A stretch of 64,000 bases of DNA from Tectiglobus sp965247245 (GTDB lineage: Bacteria > Pseudomonadota > Alphaproteobacteria > Rhizobiales > Hyphomicrobiaceae). Below the pieces are notes generated by a model, which saw nothing but the letters and a program-made list of their open reading frames with translations, was not told where the DNA came from and made no database searches. Positions 1 through 8,849 of the stretch are shown one piece after another (positions within the stretch are counted from its first letter, which is position 1; every line of letters begins with the position of its first letter). The translations under genes were made by a program, and so were the position numbers. Location: NCBI GenBank assembly GCA_965247245.1, contig CBDFGV010000002.1, forward strand, positions 1 to 64,000, in the 5' to 3' direction.

Positions 1-789
1 GCGATCACGAGATGACATGAATGGGCCAAGCAGCATGACAAGAGGAAACTTGGCGCCGCGATCAACTTCACGTGCCGCCAAGATCTGGCGCATCAGTTGA
101 CTGCCATCACCGCCACCACCTGCAGTGACAAGAATGAACTTATCAGGAAGGTTGCGGATTGTTGTCTTCTTCAAGCGTGGCACACGGCGACCGAGAAATC
201 CAACATGACTCACCCGCTTCGCCACTGTCTCCGGGAGATCGACCCCCTGTAGTGGGTGCCAGAAATCCTCCGAGCCATAAACCCAGATCGAGTCGTAGTA
301 GTTCTCGACCCACTCAATCGCGTTGTGGCGCTCCCACTCTCGCTGAACAACTTCCGGCTCATCAAGAATTTCGCGCAATCCCAAGACGATGTGGCAGCCC
401 TGCTCCTTTAGGATGGGCAGCGAAGGTTCAAGTTCGCCACGCAGGCCCCGTGGCTCTTTATCGACAATAAAGATATCCGGGCGGAAATGCGTCGCGGCGT
501 GCTCGATGATTGAGCGTCGCAATGCCAGCGTTTCACTCAGGTCGATGTGCTTTGAAAGCGACGTGTATTCGCCATTGTATAGCTTGATGACGCTAGGAAT
601 CTTGATGAAGTCGACGCGGGCGCGGAAATCGAATGCACCGGCAATTGAGGAACCGGAAACAATGAGTACATGCAAGCCCTTGAACTGCTCCACGAGCGCG
701 TGAGCAATCTCACGACATCGCCGCAGATGGCCTAGTCCGAATGTGTCGTGGCTATACATCAGCACACGTATGTGGCGGTCGCGTTTCAT
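1..789 (-). CDS. MurG-like glycosyltransferase, C-terminus cut by window edge
   Basis: The reverse frame is open from an ATG at 789 to the window edge (263 codons). It starts MKRDRHIRVLMYSHDTFGLG and continues with HLRRCREIAHAL, then LIVSGSS, PDIFIVDKEPRGL and, near the edge, LVTAGGGGDG. The order of N-terminal GxGH-type loop, VDKEP segment and a later glycine-rich TAGGGGDG nucleotide-sugar loop is that of the COG4671 'predicted glycosyltransferase' group (GT-B fold, MurG/UDP-glycosyltransferase-like). The C-terminal half of the second Rossmann domain lies outside the window. The acceptor cannot be read from the sequence. The gene points the same way as the ABC operon but is 245 bp away from it, so co-transcription is uncertain. 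Family is fairly sure; substrate unknown. Confidence 0.75.
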   Translation of the reverse strand, partial: MKRDRHIRVLMYSHDTFGLGHLRRCREIAHALVEQFKGLHVLIVSGSSIAGAFDFRARVDFIKIPSVIKLYNGEYTSLSKHIDLSETLALRRSIIEHAATHFRPDIFIVDKEPRGLRGELEPSLPILKEQGCHIVLGLREILDEPEVVQREWERHNAIEWVENYYDSIWVYGSEDFWHPLQGVDLPETVAKRVSHVGFLGRRVPRLKKTTIRNLPDKFILVTAGGGGDGSQLMRQILAAREVDRGAKFPLVMLLGPFMSSRDR

Positions 790-1034
790 ATAGACCATCT
801 CTTGATTTCGTTATTTATTCCGCATACGCGCCAATACTAGACAGAGCCAATAAAGGCTGATCCCTGATGCTATAGCTTACGCGACCAATGTGAGCTGAAA
901 CTGTATTCCTGACACGACTGCCCCCAATTACGTTCCTTAACCATCGACCAATCAGATCTGCGTCCTTCACGTCAAGATCAGAACTCACGAAAGTTAGCCG
1001 AGACCTAATCAATTTTTCCCTGAACGCTAGATGA

Positions 1035-2213
1035 CTACTTGTAGGGATCGGCTGCATCTCTCAAGCCATCTCCCAAGAAATTGAATGCGAGCACGACCAG
1101 GATCACGGGAATGACAGGGATCATGAGCCAAGGATAAAGCGCTACAACGTTGATATTCTGTGCATTTGTCAGCAGAACGCCCCAACTCGTAATTGGTTCG
1201 CGCAATCCTAAGCCAAGGAAGCTTAACGCCGTCTCTCCCAGGATCATGCTTGGAATCGCAAGAGTTGCTGATGCTATCAGGTGACTCGTCACACCGGGCA
1301 CCAGATGCCGCCCGACAATGCGTGTGCTTTTTGCACCCATCAACTGGGCGGCCAACACATAGTCTTCCTCGCGCAGAGCGAGTAGTTTTGATCGAACTGC
1401 ACGCGCAAGTCCTGTCCATTCTATCAGACCGAGTATGACGGTAATAAAGAAGTAGACCGCGAGGGCGCTCCAAGTTATGGGCACCAGTGCGCCAATCACG
1501 AGCCAAAGTGGAATTGAAGGAAGGCTCTGTAAAACCTCGATTATTCGCTGCACGATGAGGTCAGTTGTTCCACCGAAATATCCCGCGAGACCGCCCAACA
1601 CGACGCCGAGAAACAAACTAACGGCGACGCCTACCAGCCCGATTGTCATTGAGATTCTCGCACCGTGAATTATGCGCGAGACCATATCGCGTCCGAGTTT
1701 GTCCGTACCTAGTAGAAAAGCCTGCCCGCCTTCGGCTGGGCAAAACAAGTGGTAGTCTGACGTAAACAAGCCCCAGAACTCGTATGATTCCCCTCGGCAA
1801 AAGAAGCGCAAATGCTGGATCTGGGCCGGGTCGGGCGTGTATTCACGTCTCAGCGTCTCCATGTTCAAGTTGTACTTGAGGCCATAGACGAACGGCCCCT
1901 CAAACTTACCGTCATGGAAGAAGTGCACGGCCTGTGGCGGGGCGTAGATATAGTCGATATGTCGGCTTTGATAATTATAAGGCGACAAGAACTCAGCGAT
2001 GACGACAGCAACGTAGATCAACAGCAAGAACACACCGCAGACGACAGCCACACGATGGCGGCGAAACTTCCACCACATCAGCCGCCACTGGGATGCCAGA
2101 TAGATGCGTTCCTGCTCCTTCGAGAGAGTCTCGATGGAGCGCGGATCAAAAGGTGCCTCATTGATGTAATGGGGGAGCTCGCCCCCCTCGGGCGGAAGAG
2201 ACGAAGTCGTCAT
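1035..2213 (-). CDS. Oligopeptide-type ABC transporter permease (DppC/OppC family)
   Basis: This is the second inner-membrane subunit of the ABC importer. It has 392 residues, longer than the usual ~300. An N-terminal OppC-type cytoplasmic stretch precedes the first membrane helix (VAVVCGVFLLLIYVAVVIAEF), then a ~100-residue extracytoplasmic segment, then the conserved core with LGTDKLGRDMVSRIIHGAR, which is diagnostic for OppC-type permeases. The EAA-type loop is near AAQLMGAKSTRIVGRHLVPG, and the end is NFLGDGLRDAADPYK. The start overlaps the stop of the upstream permease by 4 bp (ATGA) and is preceded by GGGGGAGAAACGA. It is the last gene of the ATPase, binding protein, permease, permease operon. 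The longer loop is shared with YejE-like permeases, but the substrate is not defined. Confidence 0.9.
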   Translation of the reverse strand: MTTSSLPPEGGELPHYINEAPFDPRSIETLSKEQERIYLASQWRLMWWKFRRHRVAVVCGVFLLLIYVAVVIAEFLSPYNYQSRHIDYIYAPPQAVHFFHDGKFEGPFVYGLKYNLNMETLRREYTPDPAQIQHLRFFCRGESYEFWGLFTSDYHLFCPAEGGQAFLLGTDKLGRDMVSRIIHGARISMTIGLVGVAVSLFLGVVLGGLAGYFGGTTDLIVQRIIEVLQSLPSIPLWLVIGALVPITWSALAVYFFITVILGLIEWTGLARAVRSKLLALREEDYVLAAQLMGAKSTRIVGRHLVPGVTSHLIASATLAIPSMILGETALSFLGLGLREPITSWGVLLTNAQNINVVALYPWLMIPVIPVILVVLAFNFLGDGLRDAADPYK

Positions 2214-3208
2214 TTCGTTTCTCCCCCGGAAAGCCTGATACGCGGATCCAGAATGGCCAACGCAATGTCAGAGATCAAAACGCCGATGACGGTCAGGAAG
2301 GCGAGGAACATCAGGAATGATCCTGCCAGGTACATATCCTGACTTTGCAGCGCTTCGATCAACAGTGGTCCGGTCGTTTCAAGCGAGAGAACGATTGCCA
2401 CGATCTCCGCCCCAGAGACGATGGTTGGCAGCAGTTTGCCAATGTCTGCGATGAAGAAATTCAGTGACATGCGCAGTGGATACTTCACCAGTGCCTTGAA
2501 CGGCGCCAAGCCCTTGGCTCGTGCTGTTGTCACGTATTGCTTTTGCAGCTCATCAAGCAGGTTGGCGCGTAACGTTCTAATCATCCCGGCCGTACCAGAC
2601 GTCCCAATCACCAGTACGGGAATCCAAAGATGCTCAAGGATTGAAAGGAACTTCGCCCAACTCATTGGCTGGTTGATGAACTCCGGCTCCATCAACCCGC
2701 CGATCGATGTACCGAGATAAGCGTTGGCCAAGTACATCAATAAGAGCGCGAGGAGAAAGTTTGGCGTCGCAATACCCAGCAGCCCCAGAAACGTCAGACC
2801 GTAATCGCCCCAGCTATATTGGTGTGTGGCTGAATATATACCGATCGGGAAAGCAATCACCCAGGTGACAATGATCGTCACGAACGCAACCAACATCGTG
2901 AGGAACAGTCGATCGCCGACAACTTCATTGACTGGCAGTTCATGCTCAAACGAATAACCGAGGTCGCCTTGAACCAAACCGCCTAACCAAATGAAGTATC
3001 GCTCGACTGGGTGCTTGTCGAAGCCGTACTCCTGTTTCAGTTCTTCAACTTGCTTGCGGTCAATGTTTTCGCCCTGAGCTTCAAGCTCAGCCATGTAGCT
3101 TTCGAAGTAGTCACCGGGCGGCAACTCGATCAACGTAAAGACGAGCGCGCTGATAATGAACAACGTCGGAATCATCAGCAGGATGCGGCGCAAGATATAA
3201 AGGATCAT
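2210..3208 (-). CDS. Oligopeptide-type ABC transporter permease (DppB/OppB family)
   Basis: First inner-membrane permease of the importer, 332 residues, normal for DppB/OppB. It begins MILYILRRILLMIPTLFIIS, the classic OppB first helix. It has the family's periplasmic PPGDYFESYMAEL segment, helices near 95-120, 135-160 and 185-210, and the ATPase-contacting loop TTARAKGLAPFKALVKYPLR. The C-terminal part (DIALAILDPRIRLSGGETK) also fits the family. It follows the binding-protein gene after 19 bp and overlaps the next permease by 4 bp, so the pair should be translated stoichiometrically. Confidence 0.92.
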   Translation of the reverse strand: MILYILRRILLMIPTLFIISALVFTLIELPPGDYFESYMAELEAQGENIDRKQVEELKQEYGFDKHPVERYFIWLGGLVQGDLGYSFEHELPVNEVVGDRLFLTMLVAFVTIIVTWVIAFPIGIYSATHQYSWGDYGLTFLGLLGIATPNFLLALLLMYLANAYLGTSIGGLMEPEFINQPMSWAKFLSILEHLWIPVLVIGTSGTAGMIRTLRANLLDELQKQYVTTARAKGLAPFKALVKYPLRMSLNFFIADIGKLLPTIVSGAEIVAIVLSLETTGPLLIEALQSQDMYLAGSFLMFLAFLTVIGVLISDIALAILDPRIRLSGGETK

Positions 3209-3227
3209 ATCGTTGTCACTCCGCTCG

Positions 3228-5159
3228 CTACTGCTTCACGTTCTCGAAATAGAACGTGTCAGGCATATAGATGCCGAAATAGGCACCTGGGAAAAAGTTC
3301 CAAATCCCAGTCTTAGGTACATTACGCATGTTTGGTGCATGCGCGATCGGTTGCTTGGTGCCGTTGACCGTCCCGATTGAGAAAACCTGATCTGCGTGTA
3401 TCTTGAGCATGCGATGCCAGATCTTCGATCGCTCTTCTGTGGTGGAAGCCTTCTGCCATTTCTGCAGGAGCGAAACGAGTTCCTTGACTTCAGGTATCTT
3501 AGGGGCCACTCCAGCCTTGCCCTTTGTCCAGTAATAGTCGCCCCACTTCGGCCACTGGTAATGCTGTTTTGATGTTGGCGCGAAATCCAGCGGACTCATA
3601 TCCGCGGTTGGGATGGCGTTGTTGTAACCTGCCCAGGCTGCAATGATCGTATCGCCCGCGTAAACCCGATTGCGGAAGAGGTCACGATGCGTTGGGCGCG
3701 GATACATAAGAATCCCGATTTTGGCCCAACTATCCTTGATCAACCCCAGCACATCGGTTTGCTCGGTGCTCTCCCCTGGTGTCTCCAAGATTAGTTCGGC
3801 TCGGCGCCCGTCCGGCAGCAACCGGACACCTGACCGGTCGCGTTTCGCCAACCCGGTTTGGTCGAGAAGTCGATTGGCTTCTTCCAAATCGAACCTGGCG
3901 TAAGCCTCGGAGTACTCTTTCCTGTAGAGCGGGCTCTCCGCGACGACCGTGTTGGCGCTTTCCTTGGCCAGGCCATAATAGACCGCCTTGTTAATCTCAG
4001 GGCGATTGATAGCCAGAGATAGCGCACGTCGGACACGCACATCCTGGAACATCTTGCGCCAGACTTTGTCGTTGGCATTCATGTTGGGAAAGATGGCCAT
4101 GGCCGAACCAACACCGCGACGCCAAAGCTTGACCTTGATCTTCTTTTGCTTCTCGGCCGCTTTCAAGAACGTGTAATCATCGAAGCGGATGTAGCGTCCT
4201 TGCAGATCACTGTCACCACTGCCGGTTTTCGCCGGCACCAGTGAGCGCGAACCAATCGCAACCGTGACAGAATCTGCGTATGGCAACTGCTGCCCAATTG
4301 TATCGATCCGATGAAAGAATGGATTGCGCGCAAATACCAATAGCGTTGAAGGCGGCTTCGTCTGGTTCATCCATGCTTCCAGTGTTGGAAGCTTGGGATT
4401 GGATGGCTGATACTGCCGGCTCTTCTTTTTGAAGTTCTTCGCCCACTTCTTATTGACCTTCTTGGGATCGGCGTACTTCTTATGCAGCTTCTTGAGGTAG
4501 TGCGCCGGTGCAAAAATGTAGAGTGCGCGCGTGCCTGCTAGTCCAGCTAAGAAGTTTGGGTTGGGAGCATGCCACGTGTACCTAATGGTGTATTTGTCGA
4601 GCACCTCAAACTTTGGTGGTTGGTCGTCAACCAAGAGAAACCGGTGAGGACCTCCGCGCGATAACTTTTTGTTGTTGGCGATATCTTCCCAGTAAAAGCG
4701 AAAGTCCTCAGCAGTAAACGGGTGTCCGTCGGACCACTTGTGCCCCGGCCGTAGATGAAACGTGAACTCGCGGCCTTCGCGGACGTCAAAGCTCCGCAAG
4801 ATGTCGGCCTCAAACTCGAACTTCTGATTATAGGCCACCAAACGGGAGTAGCCATAGTAGGCCATCATCCGCACGTCTTTCGAGCGTCCCATGAGCATAC
4901 GGATGCGCCCACCATGACGCCCGACACTACGACCTTGCGCCTCAAGATCAATGACCTTGGGTGTCAAGGGCAAGCGTTCTTCGACGGGCGGCATTTTCCC
5001 TGCTCTTACAATCGACTTGAGCAGTGGTGTTTCTTTGTAATGACCGATGCGCGGTTGTTCTTGTTCACCACTGGCGATTGCCGTGCCCTGACCAGACAAA
5101 ACAAACGCGAAAAGCAATGCTCCAGCCTTGCTAACCGATACCAGTGGATAGCGCCTCAT
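3228..5159 (-). CDS. ABC transporter substrate-binding protein, family 5
   Basis: Periplasmic binding protein (SBP_bac_5) of the operon. A Sec-type signal sequence covers roughly residues 1-30 (basic MRRYP, hydrophobic AGALLFAFVLSG, cleavage near AIA-SGE). The mature part has the family 5 hallmarks REGREFTFHLRPGHKWSDGHPFTAEDFRFYWED and, later, VRRALSLAINRPEIN. At 643 residues it is about 100 longer than OppA/DppA. An unusually lysine-rich stretch (around residues 215-245) lies where a domain insertion would be. The start overlaps the ATPase stop by 4 bp, and GGGAGC sits 7 bp upstream of the ATG. The ligand could be a peptide, opine or another small cation; the sequence does not decide. Confidence 0.9.
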   Translation of the reverse strand: MRRYPLVSVSKAGALLFAFVLSGQGTAIASGEQEQPRIGHYKETPLLKSIVRAGKMPPVEERLPLTPKVIDLEAQGRSVGRHGGRIRMLMGRSKDVRMMAYYGYSRLVAYNQKFEFEADILRSFDVREGREFTFHLRPGHKWSDGHPFTAEDFRFYWEDIANNKKLSRGGPHRFLLVDDQPPKFEVLDKYTIRYTWHAPNPNFLAGLAGTRALYIFAPAHYLKKLHKKYADPKKVNKKWAKNFKKKSRQYQPSNPKLPTLEAWMNQTKPPSTLLVFARNPFFHRIDTIGQQLPYADSVTVAIGSRSLVPAKTGSGDSDLQGRYIRFDDYTFLKAAEKQKKIKVKLWRRGVGSAMAIFPNMNANDKVWRKMFQDVRVRRALSLAINRPEINKAVYYGLAKESANTVVAESPLYRKEYSEAYARFDLEEANRLLDQTGLAKRDRSGVRLLPDGRRAELILETPGESTEQTDVLGLIKDSWAKIGILMYPRPTHRDLFRNRVYAGDTIIAAWAGYNNAIPTADMSPLDFAPTSKQHYQWPKWGDYYWTKGKAGVAPKIPEVKELVSLLQKWQKASTTEERSKIWHRMLKIHADQVFSIGTVNGTKQPIAHAPNMRNVPKTGIWNFFPGAYFGIYMPDTFYFENVKQ

Positions 5160-7045
5160 GCTGTCAGCTCCCGGGCGTCAACGTTTTCATTGGCCAGAAC
5201 GAAATGTCCGTCTCCCAGCGGGATGTGACGGAGAGAGTCTGGACTGTCTCCAGGTTGGAAGCGCGGCGCCCAGTTCGTTGGATCGGACGTATCGCGCTGA
5301 CCGAGCGCTCTCAAGTTCAACGTACGATCGAGATCAGGGTAAGGGACCGCGCGCAACAGGGATCGCGTATAGGGATGAACAGGATCGCGAAACAGCACTT
5401 CGCGGGGTGCTAACTCGACAATCCGACCGCGGGCCATCACAGCTATACGATCTGCGATGTAATCCACCACCGCGAGATTATGGGAAATGAAGATGTACGT
5501 CAGGCCGAGTTCCTGGCGAAGATCCCAGAGGAGGTTCAGGATCTGTGCCTGAACCGAAACATCAAGCGCTGAAACCGGCTCATCGCAAATGATCATGTCA
5601 GGTCGCAACGCCAGGGCTCGGGCAATACCGATCCTTTGGCGTTGACCGCCTGAAAAGCTATGGGGATAACGATTGAGAAAGCGTGGGTCCAGGCCGACGG
5701 CCTGCATCAATTCAACGGCTCGATCTGTTTGCTCTGATCTCGAGCCGATACCGTGAATGTCCATCGGCTCGCGCAGGATATTGAGAACGGTCATCCGCGG
5801 CGACAGCGAGTTGACGGGATCCTGGAATACCATCTGGATCCGCGTACGAAATTTCTGAAGTTCGCTTGATGAGAGATCAAGCAGGTCTCGCCGCTGCTCA
5901 CCATTGTCGTACATCAATTGTCCGGAGTCCGGTGTCAGAGCGCGCATGATGATCTTGGAGAGCGTGGTCTTTCCACATCCGCTCTCTCCCACCAGCCCCA
6001 AGCATTCCCCGCGCCTGATCTCCAGGCTGACATTGTCGACGGCCTTAACGCGGTCGGCCCGACCACCGCCAAACCAACCTGCCGATTTCTTCGTCTCAAA
6101 CGACTTGGTTATGTTCTGAATAGCGAGGAGCGGCGTGTCAGGCATATCTTCAGGTGGTCGCCGTTCAGCTTTTGCTGCCGCCACCTGCTGGTCAGGGTCA
6201 TCACGCAGTGAAATCAGTCGCTCTCCTGGCTTCATGTCGAAATGCGGTACGGCCTGCAACAAAGCCTTGAGATACTTGTGACCTGGTTGGCGGAAGATCG
6301 CCTCAGATGCCCCAGCCTCCATGATCTCGCCGTGGTAAATGACCACCACCTCATCGGCCATATTGGCAACGACACCGAGGTCATGCGTGATCAGCAACAT
6401 GGCCATGCCGATCTCGGATTGTAGATCTTTGAGCAGGGCTAAGATCTGGGCCTGGATCGTCACATCCAGCGCAGTGGTCGGTTCGTCTGCAACCAGCAAA
6501 GCTGGCTCACAGATAAGCGCCATTGCGATCATCGCCCGCTGCCGCAAACCGCCAGAGAGCTCAAACGGATACATGTCGTACGCGCGAGTTGGATTGGGAA
6601 ATCCAACCAGCTTCAGCATGTGCTCTGTGCGCTCGCGTGCCTCTTTCTTTGTCGGGCGCTTATGAATCGACAACGCTTCCTGAACCTGATTGCCGATGGT
6701 GTAGAGCGGCGACAGCGAGTTCATTGGCTCCTGGAAAATCATCGACATACGGTCGCCGCGCAGGTCGCGCATCTGTTTGCCATTGCGATCGAGCTTCGCA
6801 ATGTCCATTGAGATGCCTTGCTGCTCGTCGTTGAACAGAATTCTACCGCCCGTGATCTTCGCGGAGTTGGGCAGGATCCCCATGATCGACTGCGATATGA
6901 CGGATTTTCCGGAACCTGATTCACCGACGAGGGCGACCACTGAGCCTGGTTTGATCCTGAAATTAACGCCCTTGACGACTTCCAAGGCATGGCCGTGCAG
7001 GGAGAACCCGACCCGCAGGTCCTCTACCCGAAGCAAATCCGACAT
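5156..7045 (-). CDS. Fused dual ATPase of oligopeptide-type ABC importer (OppD-OppF fusion)
   Basis: A single 629-residue protein with two complete ABC ATPase domains. The first has Walker A GESGSGKS near residue 41, signature LSGGLRQRAMIA and Walker B LLVADEPTTALD. The second has Walker A GESGCGKTT near 355, signature FSGGQRQRIGIARAL and Walker B MIICDEPVSALD. Each is followed by the C-terminal oligopeptide-transporter extension (RQPGHKYLKALLQAVP; RDPVHPYTRSLLRAVPYP). This architecture is known from GsiA/YejF-type importers. It is first in the operon, with GGGAGCAGGC directly before the ATG, so the ATPase is made before the binding protein. A hairpin lies about 40 bp upstream. Confidence 0.93.
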   Translation of the reverse strand: MSDLLRVEDLRVGFSLHGHALEVVKGVNFRIKPGSVVALVGESGSGKSVISQSIMGILPNSAKITGGRILFNDEQQGISMDIAKLDRNGKQMRDLRGDRMSMIFQEPMNSLSPLYTIGNQVQEALSIHKRPTKKEARERTEHMLKLVGFPNPTRAYDMYPFELSGGLRQRAMIAMALICEPALLVADEPTTALDVTIQAQILALLKDLQSEIGMAMLLITHDLGVVANMADEVVVIYHGEIMEAGASEAIFRQPGHKYLKALLQAVPHFDMKPGERLISLRDDPDQQVAAAKAERRPPEDMPDTPLLAIQNITKSFETKKSAGWFGGGRADRVKAVDNVSLEIRRGECLGLVGESGCGKTTLSKIIMRALTPDSGQLMYDNGEQRRDLLDLSSSELQKFRTRIQMVFQDPVNSLSPRMTVLNILREPMDIHGIGSRSEQTDRAVELMQAVGLDPRFLNRYPHSFSGGQRQRIGIARALALRPDMIICDEPVSALDVSVQAQILNLLWDLRQELGLTYIFISHNLAVVDYIADRIAVMARGRIVELAPREVLFRDPVHPYTRSLLRAVPYPDLDRTLNLRALGQRDTSDPTNWAPRFQPGDSPDSLRHIPLGDGHFVLANENVDARELTA

Positions 7046-7084
7046 GCCTGCTCCCTACCAACGATGCGCATTTATTGCCGTTAG

Positions 7085-7105
7085 CTCAGGGCGTTAAACC
7101 CTGAG
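7085..7105 (-). promoter_or_regulatory. Perfect 7-bp stem hairpin in the leader of the ABC operon
   Basis: CTCAGGG and CCCTGAG are separated by a 7-base loop in the 177-bp gap between the demethylase-like gene (stop at 7223) and the ABC operon start (7045). No U-tract follows on the minus strand. It is therefore not a textbook terminator and could equally be an attenuator or mRNA stabiliser. Confidence 0.4.
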
Positions 7106-7222
7106 TGCAATACTATCCCCGATCTTGGTCGGATACTACTGCATAGGATGCTCGGAACCAACAAAAGGATTCAGGCTGAGGTCGTCAGAGACTGGAGTGC
7201 GTGGCCAATTCGCAATCTATGG

Positions 7223-8413
7223 TTAAGCTGTCAGCTGATAATCCATCATGGCAGGGTCAAATGGGAGGTCGCAAATGCGGCCACGCAGAACCGAGCCGCG
7301 CTCGTCTTCGATCTCGACGACATCGTCAAAGGAGACCTGATCCAATGTCAGCATTGCGAAGGCAATGTTCTGCTGGAACCGCGGTGAGTAGACGGCACTT
7401 GTCACGTATCCGACAGGCGCATCACTCTGAAACACAGTCCACGGAACAGTTGCCGGTGCAATCGGCGCCCCATCCATAACCAACCCAAACAGCTTTCGTG
7501 GAACGCCTTGCTCACGCTGCTTCAGAAGTGCATCCTTGCCGATAAACTCAATTGGCTTGTCGAGGGCACAGTACTTGTCGAGGCCACACTCTAAAGGCGT
7601 GTTCATACGGGTCATGTCGTTGCCGAACGACAGCAGGCCACTTTCAATTCTCTCGATCAGGTTCGGGCCACCGGCGCGAACATTGTAGGCCTGGCCGGCG
7701 GACCACAGTGTATCCCAGAGCTCGTGAGCCAAAGCCGGCACATCAAGGTAGATCTCGAAGCCGCCCTGCTTCGACCACCCCGACCTCGCAATACGCAGGT
7801 CGACGCCGTTGAATTGTAGCAACTCGGAGCGGAAGAAGCGGATATCGCGCACCTGGTCTCCGAACACGTCGGCCATCAGATCATCGGCCAGTGGTCCTTG
7901 AACCGCGAGCGGGAAGACATCAGGCTCGGTCACCTCAACATCCAAACCAAATCCGAGAGCCAAGCCCTTTGCCCAGAGGAGGACGTCTGAATCTGCAATC
8001 GACAGCCATAGGCGGTCCTCAGCAACTTTGATAATGACGGGGTCATTGAGAATACCGCCGTGCTGATCGACGAGCGGCGCGTACTTGCATTGGCCGATGT
8101 CAAACTTGGTGGTGATGTCGCGCGGGGTCATCAACTGTGCCAGATGCATCGCATCAGGGCCTGCAAGCTCAATCTGACGCTGAGCGCTCACATCCCAGAG
8201 CTGAACATTTTCGACAAGATGCCAATAGTCATCTTCCAGTGAGGTGAACATGCTTGGCAGGAGCATGTGGTTATAGACCGTGAAAGCCTGCGCTCCAGCC
8301 GCACGAACACGCTCCGAGAAAGGTGTCGATCGTATGCGACGCGATTGCGATAGCAGCGGCGATGCAGACGGGGCAATCCACTCCTGCCCACGGAAGTCCT
8401 CTTGCAATGCCAT
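7223..8413 (-). CDS. dmdA: DMSP demethylase-like aminomethyltransferase (GcvT/DmdA fold)
   Basis: A tetrahydrofolate-dependent methyl or aminomethyl transferase of the GcvT fold. The stretch RRIRSTPFSERV...FTVYNHMLLP, then WDVSAQRQIELAG, MTPRDIT, NDPVIIKV, SIADSDVLLWAKGLALG, IARSGWSKQGGFEIY and NLIERIESGLLSFGND matches what I recall of marine DmdA almost block for block, much better than glycine-cleavage T protein. DmdA removes a methyl from dimethylsulfoniopropionate to give methylmercaptopropionate. DmdA-like paralogues without this activity exist, so the symbol is provisional. An in-frame ATG also exists at 8476. I prefer 8413 because GTGGGGAG lies 8 bp before it and it starts closer to the conserved region, but AAGGGG before 8476 makes the longer form possible. 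AcuI, which acts in DMSP/acrylate metabolism, lies 3.6 kb away. Confidence 0.72.
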   Translation of the reverse strand: MALQEDFRGQEWIAPSASPLLSQSRRIRSTPFSERVRAAGAQAFTVYNHMLLPSMFTSLEDDYWHLVENVQLWDVSAQRQIELAGPDAMHLAQLMTPRDITTKFDIGQCKYAPLVDQHGGILNDPVIIKVAEDRLWLSIADSDVLLWAKGLALGFGLDVEVTEPDVFPLAVQGPLADDLMADVFGDQVRDIRFFRSELLQFNGVDLRIARSGWSKQGGFEIYLDVPALAHELWDTLWSAGQAYNVRAGGPNLIERIESGLLSFGNDMTRMNTPLECGLDKYCALDKPIEFIGKDALLKQREQGVPRKLFGLVMDGAPIAPATVPWTVFQSDAPVGYVTSAVYSPRFQQNIAFAMLTLDQVSFDDVVEIEDERGSVLRGRICDLPFDPAMMDYQLTA

Positions 8414-8476
8414 GTGATTAACTCCCCACCGAGATCCGACGTTCCACCCATTATTTTTGAGAGCGGTTTCTGACAT

Positions 8477-8849
8477 CGTCGGTGCCCCTTGCCATTGGCT
8501 GAGAACGACAATTTTGTTCTACGAACGACCGAGATAATGTCGGATGTCGCGGAGGTGCAAATCTTGTCGCAAGCAAGATATTTCCCAGCCTGGCGGTAGG
8601 TCGCGACTGACTACTCTGTGATGGACAAATCCAGCAAACCAATTCGTCTCTGGAGCCACATCCGGGTACTTCTGTCTTTATTTGTCGCTTACAGTCCGAT
8701 ATCAAACTTGAGGCCACTGCCGGTTGCTTGTTGCCAGCGTGCAGCTGCGCCGAAGCTTTCATTTTGGCATCGGAAGCCCGCCTTGAGCCAATCCGACTGC
8801 TGAAGACCAATTTCTGAACCAGAACACTAGTCATCCCAGAAAGCCTGTT
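8477..8849. other. Divergent intergenic region, no gene recognised
   Basis: This 373-bp stretch separates the minus-strand demethylase-like gene from the plus-strand aminotransferase and must hold both promoters. Open frames here (for example 8451-8834 on the minus strand) have no recognisable protein character. I could not pick out a convincing operator. Confidence 0.5.

Noticed and set aside
815..1057. 80-codon minus-strand frame after the ABC permease gene
   Set aside because: Overlaps the permease 3' end, has no ribosome-binding site or family features; the sequence looks like chance coding.
8451..8834. 127-codon minus-strand frame in the divergent promoter region
   Set aside because: Composition is not protein-like, it overlaps the demethylase start, and it fills a region that must contain two promoters.
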